DNA of 64,000 nucleotides from Pseudogemmobacter bohemicus (GCF_003290025.1 NZ_QNHG01000001.1:603942-667941); one strand, 5' to 3'; counted from the stretch's first letter, positions 44,272 to 53,020 are shown. Notes: a model not told the origin generated them from the letters alone. Numbers and translations are program-made.

Positions 44272-45063
44272 TCAGCCCAGAGCGGCGAAGATCCGGTCAA
44301 GCCGCGCGCATTCCGCCTTGATCCCAAAAGGCGGGTTCACGATGAATATGCCGGTGCCGATCATCCGGTGCCCCTCGCGCGCCGGCGGAAAACGCAGCTC
44401 ATGGCGCAGCGCCTCGGGGAAGTTCGCCTCCAGCGCGCGCAGCATCGGCACATGCGGCGCATCGCGCAGGATCGGATACCAGAGCATCAGCACCCCTACA
44501 TTCCATTTCCGCGCCACCTGGGTGAAGAATTTCGGGATATGGTCGTAGTCGGATTTCACCTCATAGGGCGGATCGACCAGCATCAGCCCGCGCCTCGGCA
44601 CCGGCGGCGTCAGCGACAGCGCGAAGTCGAACCCGTCCTCTTTGCGGATATGCGCGCCCCAGGAGCCCAGCACCCCGACCAGCGCGGTGTTCTCCTGCGG
44701 ATGCAGCTCGGCCAGATGCAGCCTGTCGGTCTCGCGCAGCCCCAGTGCCGCGATCAGGGGCGAGCCGGGATAGGCATCCGCCCCGAACATGGCGCGGGTT
44801 TCCTCCAGCCGCCCGGGGTAGGGGTGATCCGCCGGGAACGCATCCGGGAAAGCATCTGTGAGCCGCCCGATCCCCTGCGCCGCCTCGCCGGTCTTCAGCG
44901 CCTCGGGGCCCGACAGCCGGTAAAGGCCGCGCCCGGCATGGGTCTCGATATAGGAGACGGGCTTCTCCTTTTGCACCATGTAATCGAGCGTCCAGGCCAG
45001 CAGCGCGTGTTTCTGCACATCGGCCAGGTTCCCGGCATGGAAGGCGTGTTGGTATGACAGCAT
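44272..45063 (-). CDS. rlmJ: 23S rRNA (adenine-2030-N6)-methyltransferase RlmJ
   Basis: 263 aa SAM-dependent methyltransferase acting on A2030 of 23S rRNA. MLSYQHAFHAGNLADVQKHA is the diagnostic N-terminus; SYIETHAGRGLY is the SAM motif and MLVDPPYE the N6-adenine catalytic DPPY motif; TGIFIVNPPF near the end is also conserved. Standard length; isolated gene. Confidence 0.94.
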   Translation of the reverse strand: MLSYQHAFHAGNLADVQKHALLAWTLDYMVQKEKPVSYIETHAGRGLYRLSGPEALKTGEAAQGIGRLTDAFPDAFPADHPYPGRLEETRAMFGADAYPGSPLIAALGLRETDRLHLAELHPQENTALVGVLGSWGAHIRKEDGFDFALSLTPPVPRRGLMLVDPPYEVKSDYDHIPKFFTQVARKWNVGVLMLWYPILRDAPHVPMLRALEANFPEALRHELRFPPAREGHRMIGTGIFIVNPPFGIKAECARLDRIFAALG

Positions 45064-45091
45064 GGTGGGCCTCGTTGTTCTGATCCTGGCC

Positions 45092-45523
45092 TTACACCGC
45101 GCGGTCGATCCGGGTCGAGAGGTGGATCAGGCTTTCCGAGCTTTTCACCCCGGTCATGGCGCCGATCTGGTCCAGCACCTGATCGAGGATCTGCGTATTG
45201 GGGCAGGCGATCTGCAGCAAAAGATCGAACCGCCCCGAGGTCGTATAGACCTTTTCGACCTCATGGATGGATTTCAGCCGGGTCAGAATCGCCGCCTGGC
45301 CGCGCGGCTCGATGGTGACCAGCACCGAGGCCCGCAGCCGCCCCTCGCGCGCCGCCTCGCCCAGTTTCAGCGTGTAACCCGCGATAATGCCCGTGTTTTC
45401 CAGCCGCTCAAGCCTCGCCTGGATGGTTGAGCGCGCCACCTTCAGCCGCCGCGCCAGTGTCGCCACCGAGATGCGCGCATCGGCGCTGAGAAGGCCGATC
45501 AGGCTTCTGTCGAGTTCATCCAT
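45092..45523 (-). CDS. Lrp/AsnC-family transcriptional regulator
   Basis: 143 aa: N-terminal HTH (LDRSLIGLLSADARISVATLARRLKVARSTIQARLERLE, about 3-41) and C-terminal RAM ligand-binding domain (VLVTIEPRG ... VYTTSGRFDLLLQI). Divergent from the decarboxylase gene across 209 bp that holds a 17-bp near-palindrome. Likely autoregulates and controls the decarboxylase; ligand unknown. Confidence 0.9.
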   Translation of the reverse strand: MDELDRSLIGLLSADARISVATLARRLKVARSTIQARLERLENTGIIAGYTLKLGEAAREGRLRASVLVTIEPRGQAAILTRLKSIHEVEKVYTTSGRFDLLLQIACPNTQILDQVLDQIGAMTGVKSSESLIHLSTRIDRAV

Positions 45524-45540
45524 GCAATTTGTCTCCCTGT

Positions 45541-45557
45541 ATCGTCATAATAACGAT
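45541..45557. promoter_or_regulatory. 17-bp near-palindrome, candidate Lrp-type operator
   Basis: ATCGTCATAATAACGAT is symmetric except at one base pair and lies 18 bp upstream of the Lrp/AsnC start, in AT-rich DNA. Position fits autoregulation. Confidence 0.45.
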
Positions 45558-45641
45558 GAATTCAGTCATTTCTATAGTTTTGTTCGGTGAAGTTGTCACA
45601 CATATGCAGCATCCTTCTTGCAGGAAAAGGGCGGCTCATAC

Positions 45642-45676
45642 GCACCTGGCCTGGTTTCTTCAAACCACGCAGGTGC
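45642..45676 (+). ncRNA. structured leader of the decarboxylase gene, possible speF-type RNA
   Basis: GCACCTG (45642-45648) pairs with CAGGTGC (45670-45676); inside, TGGTTT (45652-45657) pairs with AAACCA (45662-45667) around a CTTC tetraloop. The fold lies 57 bp before the decarboxylase ATG. speF (Rfam) is a known alphaproteobacterial RNA motif upstream of proposed ornithine decarboxylase genes; the match here is by context and a stable fold, not by a covariance search. Flanks may extend the element toward 45600-45720. Confidence 0.5.
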
Positions 45677-45732
45677 CCGACCCGAATGCCTGGGGAGGGC
45701 GAAGCGTCTTGTTGGCAGAAAGGGAAACGCCG

Positions 45733-46878
45733 ATGGGACTTTCACGGACGATCTTCAACAATCCGACCGAATTCATCCGGCTGCATCAGCCTGAAAATCC
45801 GGTGCTTTTCTTTGCTCCGGCCATTGCCCAGGCCGCAGCTCGCCGCTTTTTGCAGGGCTTTCCCGGCCTTGTGACCTATGCGGTGAAATCCAATCCCGGC
45901 GAAGAGATGATCGAGAATCTGGCGGCGGCCGGGATCCGGGGTTTCGACTGCGCCTCGCCCTTCGAGATCGACCTGATCCGTGACCTCGTTCCCGATGCCG
46001 CGATCCATTACCACAACCCGGTGCGCTCACGGGCCGAGATCGCGCATGCGGTTGCGAAAAACGTCAAAAGCTACAGCGTGGATTCGCGGTCCGAGCTGGC
46101 CAAGCTGATCGAAATGGTGCCGGCGGAATCCTGTGAGATTTCGGTCCGGTTCAAGCTGCCGGTGGGCGGTGCCGCCTATAATTTTGGCGCCAAATTCGGC
46201 GCGACCGCGGAGCTCGCGGTGGAACTGCTGAAAACCGTCGCCGGGGCGGGCTATATCCCCTCGCTGACCTTCCATCCGGGCACCCAATGCACCGATCCGG
46301 AGGCCTGGGCGACCTATATCCGCAAGGCCGCCGAAATCTCGGCCGAGGCCGGGGTGGAGATCGCGCGTCTCAATGTCGGGGGCGGTTTCCCGAACCATCG
46401 CCTTTCGGCGGTGACACCGGATTATGATGCGATTTTCGAAGCGATCGGCCGTACCGCCGATGAGGCTTTCGGCGATGCCCGCCCCGCGCTGGTCTGCGAG
46501 CCGGGCCGCGCGCTTTGCGGCGATGCCTTCACGCTTGTTGCCCGCATCAAGGCGATCCGCGACGACAGCCATGTCTTCCTCAATGATGGCGTCTATGGCT
46601 CGCTGAATGAAATGCCGCAGATCGGCATGATCGACCGTCTTCAGGTGCTGTCGCCGGAGGGTGTGCTGCGTAAGGGTGACGCCCAGCCGCGCATCACCTT
46701 TGGCCCGACCTGCGATTCGGTTGACCGCCTGCCGGGCGAACTGACCTTCCCGACCGACGCCCAGGAAGGCGACTTTGTCGTGCTGCATGGCATGGGGTCC
46801 TATTCGGTGGTCACCAACAGCCGTTTCAACGGTTTTGGCGAGTTGCAGATGGCGACGGTCCTTTCGCTGACAATCTGA
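45733..46878 (+). CDS. ornithine/lysine decarboxylase, type III PLP (alanine-racemase fold)
   Basis: 381 aa. Converts ornithine (or lysine) to putrescine (or cadaverine). PLP lysine in VTYAVKSNP (about K50), SVDSRSELAKL, FHPGTQC, glycine loop NVGGGFP, CEPGRALCG, and the catalytic cysteine block GPTCDSVD. ATG 45733 is the first residue of homology; the frame is open upstream through the leader to 45529, but that sequence is structured RNA and not conserved-looking. It could supply putrescine for the catabolic cluster at 33.5-42.7 kb or for polyamine synthesis. Confidence 0.88.
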   Translation: MGLSRTIFNNPTEFIRLHQPENPVLFFAPAIAQAAARRFLQGFPGLVTYAVKSNPGEEMIENLAAAGIRGFDCASPFEIDLIRDLVPDAAIHYHNPVRSRAEIAHAVAKNVKSYSVDSRSELAKLIEMVPAESCEISVRFKLPVGGAAYNFGAKFGATAELAVELLKTVAGAGYIPSLTFHPGTQCTDPEAWATYIRKAAEISAEAGVEIARLNVGGGFPNHRLSAVTPDYDAIFEAIGRTADEAFGDARPALVCEPGRALCGDAFTLVARIKAIRDDSHVFLNDGVYGSLNEMPQIGMIDRLQVLSPEGVLRKGDAQPRITFGPTCDSVDRLPGELTFPTDAQEGDFVVLHGMGSYSVVTNSRFNGFGELQMATVLSLTI

Positions 46879-46901
46879 CGTGATTTCCACGACTTCCCTT
46901 T

Positions 46902-46942
46902 GCCCCGCCGCTGGACAAACCCGGCGGCGGGGCTAGTCTTTT
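46902..46942 (+). terminator. rho-independent terminator after the decarboxylase
   Basis: GCCCCGCCGC (46902-46911) pairs with GCGGCGGGGC (46924-46933) over a 12-nt loop, followed by TAGTCTTTTG. It makes a start of the next gene inside this segment unlikely. Confidence 0.8.
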
Positions 46943-47037
46943 GTGGGAAGGGGCCGGCAGCGGTCCACCTGGAAAGGACCCGCATCATCGGCCTGCGCTC
47001 GCTCTTTTCGCGTTTCTTCCGGCCGCGCCCGCGCGCG

Positions 47038-48183
47038 GTGGCAGAGCCTGCCAGCCCCGCGCCGCCGGGTATTGCGCGGGGGCGGGTGGATCATGTGGTG
47101 ATCCTTGACGGCACCATGGCCTCGCTGCGGGAAGATGAGCGCACCAATGCCGGCCGGGTCTTTCTGCTGCTGTCGACCGGCAAGGCCCAGGTCGGGCGCT
47201 CGCTTTATTACGACGAGGGGATCCCCTGGCGCGGCTGGCGGCGCATCATGGATGTGATCGAGGGGCGGGGGCTCGAAGAGCAGATCCTGCGCGCCTATGG
47301 CCATCTTGCCAGCCATTACCGCGAGGGCGACCGCATCTTCCTCTTTGGCTATTCGCGTGGCGCTTTCGCGGCGCGCAGCCTTGCCGGGGTGATCGCGAAA
47401 GTCGGCCTCCTGCGCCAGGATGCGGCAACCGAGCGCAATCTGCATCTGGCCTGGCGCTGGTATCAGCGGCGCGGCAATGATGAGGGCGTCCGGGCCTTCC
47501 GCGAGGCCAGCTGCCATGCGCGGACCCCGATCCGGATGATCGGCGTCTGGGATACGGTCAAGGCGCTTGGCCTGCGCTTTCCGCTTCTGTGGATGCTGAC
47601 CGAGGGGCGCTATGCCTTCCACGATCCGCATCCGGTGCAGGATCTCGATTTCGCGCTGCAGGCGCTGGCGCTGGATGAGACGCGGGTGGTTTACGAGCCG
47701 GTGCTGTGGCAGAGCCATCCGGGTGGCGAGGGGCCGGGGCAGGGCGGCGGCGCCCATGTCGAACAGGTCTGGTTCCGGGGCGCCCACGCCGATATCGGCG
47801 GCCATCTGGGCCGTTTCGACGCGGCGCTGCCTTTGTCGAATATCCCGCTTGTCTGGATGCTGGACCGCGCGGCACAGGCCGGTCTTGATCTGCCCTCAGG
47901 CTGGCGCAAACGCTTCCCCTGCGACCCGGCGGCACCGATGATCGGCACATGGGCCGGCTTTGGCGCCGCCTTCCTCTATCGCCGGCGGCGGCGGATCGGA
48001 CGGGACCCGAGCGAAAGGCTGCATGAAAGCGTGCCCGAGACCGAAAGGCTGCGTTGGCGCCTCGCGCGGCAGGGGGCCTCCGGTCAGGGTGTCCCGGGGC
48101 AGGACGTCCCCCGTCAGGGCGCGGCAGCTGACGACGCGGTCAGCCAGACCAGCAAGGCCAGCATCCCGATCAGCAAGGGCTGA
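47038..48183 (+). CDS. DUF2235 alpha/beta-hydrolase (Tle1-like)
   Basis: Predicted serine hydrolase of the DUF2235 family, related to some type VI phospholipase effectors. VVILDGTMASLRED near the N-terminus, nucleophile elbow FGYSRGAFAARSLAG (G-x-S-x-G), VWDTVKALG and FRGAHADIGGHL (catalytic Asp/His region). Start is uncertain: GTG 47038 is the first usual start after the upstream terminator. AAAGGA at 46973 points instead to an ATC at 46984 preceding GLRSLFSRFFRPRPRA; TTG 46900 lies in the terminator. The repetitive Gln/Gly tail overlaps the convergent DUF1624 gene by 70 bp. No type VI genes nearby. Confidence 0.75.
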   Translation: MAEPASPAPPGIARGRVDHVVILDGTMASLREDERTNAGRVFLLLSTGKAQVGRSLYYDEGIPWRGWRRIMDVIEGRGLEEQILRAYGHLASHYREGDRIFLFGYSRGAFAARSLAGVIAKVGLLRQDAATERNLHLAWRWYQRRGNDEGVRAFREASCHARTPIRMIGVWDTVKALGLRFPLLWMLTEGRYAFHDPHPVQDLDFALQALALDETRVVYEPVLWQSHPGGEGPGQGGGAHVEQVWFRGAHADIGGHLGRFDAALPLSNIPLVWMLDRAAQAGLDLPSGWRKRFPCDPAAPMIGTWAGFGAAFLYRRRRRIGRDPSERLHESVPETERLRWRLARQGASGQGVPGQDVPRQGAAADDAVSQTSKASIPISKG

Positions 48184-48845
48184 TGGATCAGGTAGATCGC
48201 CAGCGAATGGCGACCGGGCCAGGCCAGGGCGTTCAGCAGGCGCGAGGGCGGCGGCGAGATCCGGCGCCAGATGTCGAATCTCGCAAAGATCCGCGCCACC
48301 GCCATGCCGGCCAGAAACGGCGCGAACCAGGGAAAAACGGGCTCGAAATCTGCCGTAAGCGGCACCTGGCCGGATAGCCCGATCCAGGTCAGAAGCCCGC
48401 CAAAGGCCGGATCCGACCAAAACCAGGGCAGGGCGAAGACCAGGGCCGCAACAGCAAGCAGAACCGGCGCCAGCATACGCAGGAACAAAAGGCCCAGCAG
48501 CGAGGACACCGCGATGGAATGCAGGATCCCGTAAAAGATCCAGAATTCCGGCATCGCAAACCAGGTCACCACCGAAACCAGTGCCGCCGCCGCGACAATC
48601 TTTGCCAGCCGTCGGAAAAAGGCAGGCCAGCGGATCGCAGTGGAATACGACATCCAAAGGCCCATGCCGGCAAGAAAGAGGAAACTGCCGGCAGTCAGCC
48701 GCGCGAAATACCAGAAAAACCCGGTGAAAGCCGTTGCGGGCGGGATCAGGCCGAACATGCCCAGATCCAGAGTGAAATGGAACACGACCATGCACATAAG
48801 TGCAAGGCTGCGGGCGAGGTCGATCAGAATCAGTCTTTGCGGCAC
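48114..48845 (-). CDS. DUF1624 / heparan-alpha-glucosaminide N-acetyltransferase-like membrane protein
   Basis: 243 aa with about seven hydrophobic segments. RLILIDLARSLALMCMVVFHFTLDLGMF is the conserved opening of this acyltransferase-like family, WSDPAFGGLLTWIG and HSLAIYLIHQPLLIGML are the later blocks. Start is GTG 48845 with AGGA upstream. The 3' end overlaps the DUF2235 gene on the other strand. Substrate unknown. Confidence 0.8.
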   Translation of the reverse strand: MPQRLILIDLARSLALMCMVVFHFTLDLGMFGLIPPATAFTGFFWYFARLTAGSFLFLAGMGLWMSYSTAIRWPAFFRRLAKIVAAAALVSVVTWFAMPEFWIFYGILHSIAVSSLLGLLFLRMLAPVLLAVAALVFALPWFWSDPAFGGLLTWIGLSGQVPLTADFEPVFPWFAPFLAGMAVARIFARFDIWRRISPPPSRLLNALAWPGRHSLAIYLIHQPLLIGMLALLVWLTASSAAAP

Positions 48846-49617
48846 GGAATCCTGCTTTCTTTCGGCCCATATTTACTGACGCCATTCGCGGGCGTTTGCA
48901 AACTCACAACCCGTTTGCCTGATCGCAGCCATTCCCCAATGACCATTCCCCGACAGCACCCACCAGGATTTCGACCGGCTCTGTCAGGTCTGCGCATAGT
49001 CCATCGGCGAACTCACCTCGACCGGAGGCAGGCGCGGCCGCCGGTCCCGGGTCGTGCTGCTGTATCGTCGGCTTCTTCCTGCGGTCGGAAAGTTTCACCC
49101 GCGCGCATCAGGACCGGGCCGACGACGACAGTCCGAAGGATGCTCAGGAAAGCAACCCCGACCACCTCCGCGCTGGCCCGTGACGACCCCGCCCGCCTGC
49201 CCTCATGGCACCATAGCCTGGGCCATGAGGGCAGGCCGGAGCGCGATGCACTCCGGGAGGAGGGTTTGATTTCATCCTCGCCAACCTAGCCGCAATCAGG
49301 CCTGGCTCCCGGTTGTCGGCCGCCCGAGGCTGCCCCAACACAGGTCAGGCCGGGCAGGGTAGCAAATCGTCGGTCAGTAGGGGCTATGCGCGCTGTTCTG
49401 CCCCGGATCAACCCCGGTAACCCCGCGGGACTGGCGGCTCGCCGCACCGGATGATCAGGGGCGCGGGCATGCTGACAAAGCCATCCACCCCTGTTGGTGC
49501 GCAGGTTGCTCTGATCACAGCCTACGCGCCCGCCAGCTTTGCATCGCTTGCCGTCACCCTGGATCAAGGGTTGTACCAGAAAGGCAGGAATTAATTTGTT
49601 ATCAGCAGGATATGATC
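48846..49617. other. unassigned intergenic stretch
   Basis: About 770 bp without a recognisable gene. Holds a 14-bp perfect inverted repeat at 49195-49236. Frames on both strands lack conserved motifs; probably decayed DNA. Confidence 0.45.
49195..49236. repeat. inverted repeat, 14-bp perfect arms
   Basis: GCCTGCCCTCATGG (49195-49208) and its complement (49223-49236) with a 14-nt spacer. No adjacent U-run and no flanking gene end within 300 bp. Confidence 0.8.
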
Positions 49618-49619
49618 AT

Positions 49620-49656
49620 TTCCTCTTGATGAAAATACTCCCGCCGGAGGCATCCG
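49620..49656 (-). repeat. dispersed intergenic motif, GCCTCCGGCGGG type
   Basis: Read on the minus strand: GATGCCTCCGGCGGGAGTA then TTTTCATCAAGAGGA, beginning 8 bp after the GNAT stop. Nearly identical to 26111-26146. Confidence 0.65.
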
Positions 49657-49663
49657 CCCGCCT

Positions 49664-50113
49664 TCACAGGCGCATCCGGTAGCGGATATGCCCGTCGCTT
49701 TTCACAAAGGAATCATACAGCGCCCGCGCGCGGCTGTTCGTCTCATTCGTGTGCCAGTAAAGCCGGTTCCAGCCCTTTTTCCTGCCAAGCGCGATCAGGT
49801 CTTCGATCAGGGCCCGCCCGATCCCCGCGCCGCGCGCGGTCCGGGTCACGCAGAGGTCTTCCAGGTAGCAATCCTCGCCGATCACCCAGGTCGAACCATG
49901 GGTCATGTGGAGCGCAAAGCCCAGCAGCCGGCCCTCTTGCAGCGCGACCCGCCCCCAAAGGGGCGAGACCGGGTCGAGAAGGCGCGCCCAGGTATTTTCG
50001 GTCACCTCATCCGGCAGGGTTACCTGGTAGAAAGCCAGATATTCATCCCAGATGCCGCGCCAGGCGGCATGGTCCCCGGCCGCCAGGTCCCGTATTTCCA
50101 GCGCCGCGCTCAT
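49664..50113 (-). CDS. GNAT-family N-acetyltransferase
   Basis: 149 aa. EIRDLAAGDHAAWRGIWDEYLAFY start, LEDLCVTRTARGAGIGRALIEDLIALG (motif A, R-x-x-G-x-G) and LYWHTNETNSRARALYD (motif B) define a typical GNAT. ATG overlaps the M20 peptidase stop (ATGA), so the two are cotranscribed; substrate may relate to the peptidase product but is unknown. Confidence 0.88.
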   Translation of the reverse strand: MSAALEIRDLAAGDHAAWRGIWDEYLAFYQVTLPDEVTENTWARLLDPVSPLWGRVALQEGRLLGFALHMTHGSTWVIGEDCYLEDLCVTRTARGAGIGRALIEDLIALGRKKGWNRLYWHTNETNSRARALYDSFVKSDGHIRYRMRL

Positions 50114-51504
50114 GCGATGCGGTCCAGCACCCGCGCCCAGGAGCGGATGCCTTTATGGAAGCTTTTCACATCGTATTTCTCATTCGGAGAATGGATCGCG
50201 TCATCGTCATTGGCAAAACCGATCAGCATCGCATCCATCCCCAGCACCGTTTTGAAGAAACCCGCAATCGGGATCGAGCCGCCCATGCCGACAATCACCG
50301 CCTCGCGGTTCCATTCATCCGACAGGGCCTGGCGGGCGGCCTCGAATTCCGGACGGTCGGTATTCATCACCGCCGCCGGCGAGCCTTCGGGAGTGTTGTC
50401 CCAGGTCACGCTTGCATCCGTCGGCAGCCGGGCCTCGACATGGGCGCGGACCTTCCGGCGCAGGTCGTCGGGGTCCATATCGCCGACCAGCCGGCAGGTG
50501 ATCTTGCAATGCGCCTCGGCCGGAATCACGGTTTTCGACCCTGCACCCTGATAGCCGCCCCAGAGACCGTTGATCTCCAGCGTCGGGCGCGCCCATTGCT
50601 GCTCCAGTGTCGAATAGCCCACCTCGCCATGCGGCACGGTATAGCCGACCGATTCGAGGTAATCCTTTTCGTCAAAGCCGCAATCTTCCCATTGCGCCTT
50701 CAGTGCATTCGAGACCTCATGCACCCCCTCATAGAAGCCTTCGACCGCGACGCGGCCCTGATCGTCATGGAAGCTTGCGATGATTTTCGCGATTTCGCGC
50801 AAGGGGTTGAGGCCAGGCCCGCCGTAATGGCCGGAATGGAGGTCGATCCGCGGCCCGTGCAGGGTGAATTCATCCTTGAGCATGCCGCGCAGCTGGCCCG
50901 CAATCGACGGCACCCCGGGCGAGACCATCGAGGTGTCGCAGATCAGCGCGATGTCCGAGGTCAGCTCAGCCGCATTCGCCTCCATGAAGGGGATCAGCGA
51001 GGGCGAGCCGGATTCCTCTTCTCCCTCAAGGAAGATGGTGATGCGGCAGGGCAGTGCACCGTTTACCGCCTTCCAGGCGCGGCAGGCCTCGATAAAGGTC
51101 ATCAGCTGGCCCTTGTCATCTGACGATCCACGGCCCCGGATCACATCGCCTTTGGCGGTCGATTCCACAACCGGATCAAAGGGATCACGGTGCCAGAGCG
51201 AAAGCGGATCAACCGGCTGCACATCGTAATGGCCGTAGAACAGGATATGGCGCGGGCCCTCGCCGGCATGGGCGACGACCATCGGATGGCCGGGGGTGGG
51301 GCGGGCGCTGGCCTCAAACCCAAGCGCCTGAAGATCCGCGACCAGCCAGTCGGCGGCACGGGCGCAATCGGCCTTCCAGGCCGGATCGGTCGAGATCGAG
51401 GGGATGCGCAGCAGTTCTTTCAGCCGCTCGATCGCGTCCGGCAGGGCCTGGTCTATCCCGGCAAGGATCTCATCCAGGCGGTTCTTGCTGGCGGTTGCAC
51501 TCAT
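50110..51504 (-). CDS. M20-family dipeptidase/metallopeptidase
   Basis: 464 aa zinc-dependent aminoacylase/dipeptidase. Metal and catalytic sites: FYGHYDVQP (His and Asp), GRGSSDDKGQ (bridging Asp), LEGEEESGS (catalytic and metal Glu), CDTSMVSPG, and a late GGSIPI block. GGAGGGACCC precedes the start; both GTG 51507 and ATG 51504 are possible. First gene of a two-gene unit with the downstream GNAT. Confidence 0.88.
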   Translation of the reverse strand: MSATASKNRLDEILAGIDQALPDAIERLKELLRIPSISTDPAWKADCARAADWLVADLQALGFEASARPTPGHPMVVAHAGEGPRHILFYGHYDVQPVDPLSLWHRDPFDPVVESTAKGDVIRGRGSSDDKGQLMTFIEACRAWKAVNGALPCRITIFLEGEEESGSPSLIPFMEANAAELTSDIALICDTSMVSPGVPSIAGQLRGMLKDEFTLHGPRIDLHSGHYGGPGLNPLREIAKIIASFHDDQGRVAVEGFYEGVHEVSNALKAQWEDCGFDEKDYLESVGYTVPHGEVGYSTLEQQWARPTLEINGLWGGYQGAGSKTVIPAEAHCKITCRLVGDMDPDDLRRKVRAHVEARLPTDASVTWDNTPEGSPAAVMNTDRPEFEAARQALSDEWNREAVIVGMGGSIPIAGFFKTVLGMDAMLIGFANDDDAIHSPNEKYDVKSFHKGIRSWARVLDRIA

Positions 51505-51718
51505 CACGGGTCCCTCCGGTCATTGGCTGCGCGAAACCTGCCAGGCGCGGGGCCGACTGTCCAGAGCAGCCGCAGAGATAGCGGCTTTGTGTCCTGGCCA
51601 AAGGTGTCGCCTCTGGTCCCTTTGGAGAGGTAGCATTCCGCCTCGCGTACCGTTAAAGCTGCATTTAGAATGATTATACAAGGCAGCGACAATTCGTCGG
51701 GTTACATTCGCAGGTGAC

Positions 51719-51732
51719 ATGACGCATATCAA
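51719..51732 (+). promoter_or_regulatory. candidate FnrL/Crp-type site before hemA
   Basis: ATGAC-GCAT-ATCAA, one base from TTGAC-N4-ATCAA, 58 bp before the hemA start. FnrL control of hemA is established in Rhodobacter sphaeroides; the site here is by inspection. Confidence 0.45.
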
Positions 51733-51743
51733 AGCCGGGCGGC

Positions 51744-51762
51744 CCATTCTGTCACAGAATGG
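51744..51762 (+). promoter_or_regulatory. hairpin in the hemA leader
   Basis: CCATTCTG (51744-51751) and CAGAATGG (51755-51762) around TCA, 28 bp before ATG. A perfect 8-bp stem between the candidate FnrL site and the start codon. Confidence 0.5.
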
Positions 51763-51790
51763 CGCGTGCCAAGGACGTGAGGACGGACCC

Positions 51791-53020
51791 ATGAATTACG
51801 ATGCCGCGCTGGATGCCGCTTTGGGCAAACTGCATGAAGAGGGGCGGTATCGCACCTTCATCGACATCGAGCGCCGCAAGGGGCAGTTCCCGCATGCGAT
51901 CCGCACCCGCCCCGATGGGTCCGAGCAAGAGATCACCGTCTGGTGCGGCAATGATTATCTGGGCATGGGGCAGCACCCCGAAGTGCTGGCCGCGATGCAT
52001 GAGGCGCTGGAGGCCACCGGCGCCGGTTCCGGCGGCACCCGCAATATCTCGGGCACCACGGTCTATCACAAACGGCTTGAAGCCGAGATTGCTGATCTGC
52101 ATGGCAAAGAGGCGGCGCTGGTTTTCTCCTCGGCCTATACCGCCAATGATGCGACGCTTTCGACTTTGCGGGCGATCTTCCCCGGGCTGATCATCTATTC
52201 CGATGCGCTGAACCATGCCTCGATGATCGAGGGGATCCGCCGGGGCGGAGGTGAGAAGCGGATTTTCCGCCATAATGACCTGGCGCATCTGCGTGAATTG
52301 CTGGCGGCGGATGATCCGGCGGCGCCGAAGCTGATCGCCTTTGAATCGATCTATTCGATGGATGCCGATGTGGCGCCGATTGCGGCGATCTGCGACCTCG
52401 CCGACGCGTTCGGCGCGCTGACCTATCTCGATGAAGTCCATGCCGTCGGCATGTATGGCGCGCGCGGCGCGGGGCTGGCAGAGCGGGATCGCCAGATGCA
52501 CCGGATCGACATCGTGAACGCCACTCTGGGCAAGGCTTTCGGGGTTTTTGGCGGCTATATTGCTGCATCTGCGAAGATGGTTGACGCCGTTCGCTCCTAT
52601 GCGCCGGGCTTTATTTTCACCACCTCGATTCCTCCGGTGGTTGCGGCGGGCGCCGCTGCGGCGATCCGTTTCCTCAAGGGAGAGGGCGGGCGGGCGCTTC
52701 GTAAAAAGCATCAGGACCAGGCCCGGATTCTCAAACTGCGTCTGCGCGCTCTGGGTCTGCCGATCATTGATCACGACACACATATTGTGCCGGTTCATGT
52801 GGGCAACCCCATCCATTGCAAGATGCTCTCGGATATGCTGCTGGACCAGTTCGGCATCTATGTGCAGCCGATCAATTTCCCCACCGTGCCGCGCGGCACC
52901 GAACGGCTGCGCTTCACGCCTTCGCCGGTGCATGGCGCGGCGGAAATCGAGCATCTGGTGAAAGCCATGGATCAGCTCTGGGGGCATTGTGCGCTGAATC
53001 GCGCCGAAGCGTCAGCCTGA
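51791..53020 (+). CDS. hemA: 5-aminolevulinate synthase
   Basis: PLP enzyme condensing glycine and succinyl-CoA, first step of tetrapyrrole synthesis in alphaproteobacteria. 409 aa. [19 protein letters not shown] start, [34 protein letters not shown] (PLP aspartate), lysine in [13 protein letters not shown], and [16 protein letters not shown] 51791 gives the standard N-terminus. Possible oxygen-linked control through the FnrL-like site. Confidence 0.95.
   Translation: MNYDAALDAALGKLHEEGRYRTFIDIERRKGQFPHAIRTRPDGSEQEITVWCGNDYLGMGQHPEVLAAMHEALEATGAGSGGTRNISGTTVYHKRLEAEIADLHGKEAALVFSSAYTANDATLSTLRAIFPGLIIYSDALNHASMIEGIRRGGGEKRIFRHNDLAHLRELLAADDPAAPKLIAFESIYSMDADVAPIAAICDLADAFGALTYLDEVHAVGMYGARGAGLAERDRQMHRIDIVNATLGKAFGVFGGYIAASAKMVDAVRSYAPGFIFTTSIPPVVAAGAAAAIRFLKGEGGRALRKKHQDQARILKLRLRALGLPIIDHDTHIVPVHVGNPIHCKMLSDMLLDQFGIYVQPINFPTVPRGTERLRFTPSPVHGAAEIEHLVKAMDQLWGHCALNRAEASA

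Noticed and set aside
45529-45732. Upstream extension of the decarboxylase frame from ATG 45529 or 45604 as its true N-terminus
   Set aside because: Homology starts at 45733, and the extension runs through an operator-like palindrome and a strong nested hairpin. Kept only as a possible leader peptide.
46900-47037. TTG 46900 as start of the DUF2235 gene
   Set aside because: It would place the first codons inside the decarboxylase terminator, with no ribosome site.
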